Part shown: positions 62,478 to 64,000 of the stretch, in pieces
Layout: each line of letters starts with the position of its first letter
How positions within the stretch are numbered: position 1 is the stretch's first letter
Assembly: GCF_020085105.1 (NCBI RefSeq)
Contig: NC_058045.1
Span: 3,795,333 to 3,859,332 of the forward strand
DNA from: Siniperca chuatsi
Lineage: Eukaryota > Chordata > Actinopteri > Centrarchiformes > Sinipercidae
Direction: 5' to 3'
Length of the DNA: 64,000 nt
The notes under the pieces: model-generated
What the model was told of the DNA's origin: nothing
The model's database searches: none
Seen by the model: the letters and a program-made list of their open reading frames with translations, nothing else
Made by a program: the position numbers and the translations under genes

Positions 62478-64000
62478 ATGTTTAGACTGATCTTTTTGGC
62501 CGCTCTTGCCGGGTTCACCCGGGCCAGTGATGTGCTTGATTACACGGATGATGATTTCGAAAGCAAGATTGGAGACCATGGGCTCGCACTTGTGGAATTT
62601 TTTGCGCCTTGGTGAGTCTTTTAACGTTTTGTGTAGAATACTTGTTTGCAATCGTTAAATAAGCCAACGCTAGCTTACTTGCTTCGAGGTGAGCAGGTCA
62701 GCTAACTGACGTTCACTTGCACAACTTATAACACTGTAATGGATCTTTTTTTAAAGTATATAATTTGTTGTATAAATTGCAAACTGCATCTCTGTTTGCG
62801 TCTAACATTAACAGAGTCGGTAGTGTCAAATTGTGTTTGGTTTATTGGCAAGTGACCAAACGTTAGCATGTTAGCTAGAAGCGGAAAGGTGTAAACCAAC
62901 TAGCTGTATTGGGGTTTTTTGTTATTTTATTTACATTTACATGGACCATTGATTCAAAGACAGCCACAGTTTGACAGTACATGAAACATTATAGACAATT
63001 ATTTATTGTATTGTATTTATAACTGCTTTGAATCCTTTTCAATGGAAACTACGTGCGAATGAGGCTATAAGGAAGTTAGGGGTGTGTCGTTTCGCTGTTG
63101 TAACATTCTGATTGGCCAGGGAAGTTTTGGTGTCCACCTCTGATTGGTCCAGAGGAACTGTGACGTGGAACCACTGTGCCAAACTTGAATAGATTTGAAG
63201 TTAATCAAGAGAGTATTTGTTAAAATGTTGAAGTTAAACAGTTTATAGGACTTTTAGTTTTATCTAGAGCGGAAACGTAACTATCTAAGCAAAAATGAAC
63301 TGGTTCCAGTTTATCATCAGATGTATCAAATTCCACACTAGCCCTCCCTCAGGATCTTCGCCAACCTGAGACCTGAATACAGCTTAAGTGTAATTTGTTT
63401 AACTGATCCATATCCTCTGTCCTTTAGGTGTGGCCATTGTAAACGGCTAGCACCTGAGTACGAGGCAGCCGCCACACGTCTGAAAGGGATTGTCTCTCTG
63501 GTCAAGGTATTGCATAATGCAGTTCACTTAACTTTGTGCACTTTAGTGTGGCTTTCTGCACTGTAGTACTCTCAGTGCCTCTTCAGAAAGTGAATCATTT
63601 TCTTTTCCCTTAGGTTGACTGCACAGCCAACAGCAACACATGCAGCAAATATGGTGTCAGTGGCTACCCGACCCTGAAGATCTTCAGAGATGGAGAGGAA
63701 TCTGGTCCTTATGATGGTCCCAGAACTGCAGGTATTTGCCTATGATGTGATTTTACGTGTACACCTGTCTCAAATGTCTTAAAGGTTCTCAACCTTGCAC
63801 AAATACTCCATTTTTTTTTATATCTGCTTATTTCTGTCACCTCATGGTCATCTTTATGTTTTCTGCCTCTCTCCATCTTTTCTTCTCTCTGTGTTGTTCT
63901 TCTGCTATCCTCTCGCTCTCTGTAGATGGGATCGTCAGTTTCCTTAAGAAGCAAGCTGGCCCAGCTTCTGTGGAGCTCAAGGCTGATGCAGACTTGCAGA
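62478..64000 (+). CDS. PDIA3: Protein disulfide-isomerase A3 (ERp57), N-terminal part; continues past the window
   Basis: A thiol oxidoreductase of the ER lumen that works with calnexin and calreticulin on glycoproteins. Coding exons seen: 62478-62611, 63428-63506, 63614-63731, and 63926 running off the edge at 64000. Junctions are GT-AG and in frame. Residues 1-16 form a signal peptide (hydrophobic FLAALAGF core), probably cut before SDVLDY. The first thioredoxin (a) domain follows, with the active site [12 protein letters not shown] (C46 and C49) split by intron 1, then [22 protein letters not shown] and [10 protein letters not shown]. Agreement with human PDIA3 is close throughout. The b, b', a' domains and ER-retention tail lie outside the window. 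The conserved neighbour CKMT1 supports orthology. Confidence 0.97.
63161..63168 (+). promoter_or_regulatory. PDIA3: UPRE-type motif in PDIA3 intron 1
   Basis: TGACGTGG matches the XBP1/ATF6 unfolded-protein-response element core, flanked by ATTGG boxes at about 63110 and 63143. Its position in the first intron, about 700 bases after the start codon, would be unusual but possible for an enhancer. Confidence 0.35.

Overview
This window reads as nuclear DNA of a teleost fish, most likely a percomorph. It is AT-rich, its genes are split by GT-AG introns, and the space between exons is packed with repeat families I recognise from fish genomes: Tc1-like and hAT-like DNA transposons, MITEs, LINE 3' tails and CA/GA/AAT microsatellites. 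No bacterial or viral gene organisation is visible. All four recognised genes are on the + strand.

Layout. From 1 to about 11.6 kb I see no coding gene, only repeat fragments and microsatellites. A TATA-box promoter (11699-11706) precedes an apparently single-exon gene (CDS 12063-12443, 126 aa) resembling vertebrate C11orf96 (Ag2-like). A gene-poor stretch with repeats follows (13.3-19.5 kb). TICRR (treslin, DNA replication initiation) covers 20054-36490. I could join 21 coding exons in a consistent frame to give 1891 aa, close to my recollection of about 1910 aa for human. Its last intron contains an unusually clear stack of nested transposons. Another repeat-rich gap (37.1-42.0 kb) leads to CKMT1 (mitochondrial creatine kinase; nine coding exons, 42001-56037, 415 aa). 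The next intergenic region (56.9-62.4 kb) holds two perfect RFX X-box motifs and two copies of a hAT-like MITE. The window ends inside PDIA3 (ERp57 disulfide isomerase); its first four coding exons begin at 62478 and the fourth runs off the edge.

How the genes relate. They do not form a pathway. TICRR acts at replication origins, CKMT1 in the mitochondrial intermembrane space, and PDIA3 in the ER. The CKMT1-PDIA3 neighbourhood matches human 15q15, while TICRR is on human 15q26 and C11orf96 on human 11p, so the interest of the order is evolutionary.

I did not find a new biological system. The best observations are the nested transposon stack in TICRR intron 20, a LINE fragment with a perfect 16-bp target-site duplication in TICRR intron 19, conserved CDK/TopBP1 sites in TICRR, paired X-boxes between CKMT1 and PDIA3, and ER-stress-type motifs at the PDIA3 promoter. 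Gene identities and repeat families come from memory of the families; no database search was run.
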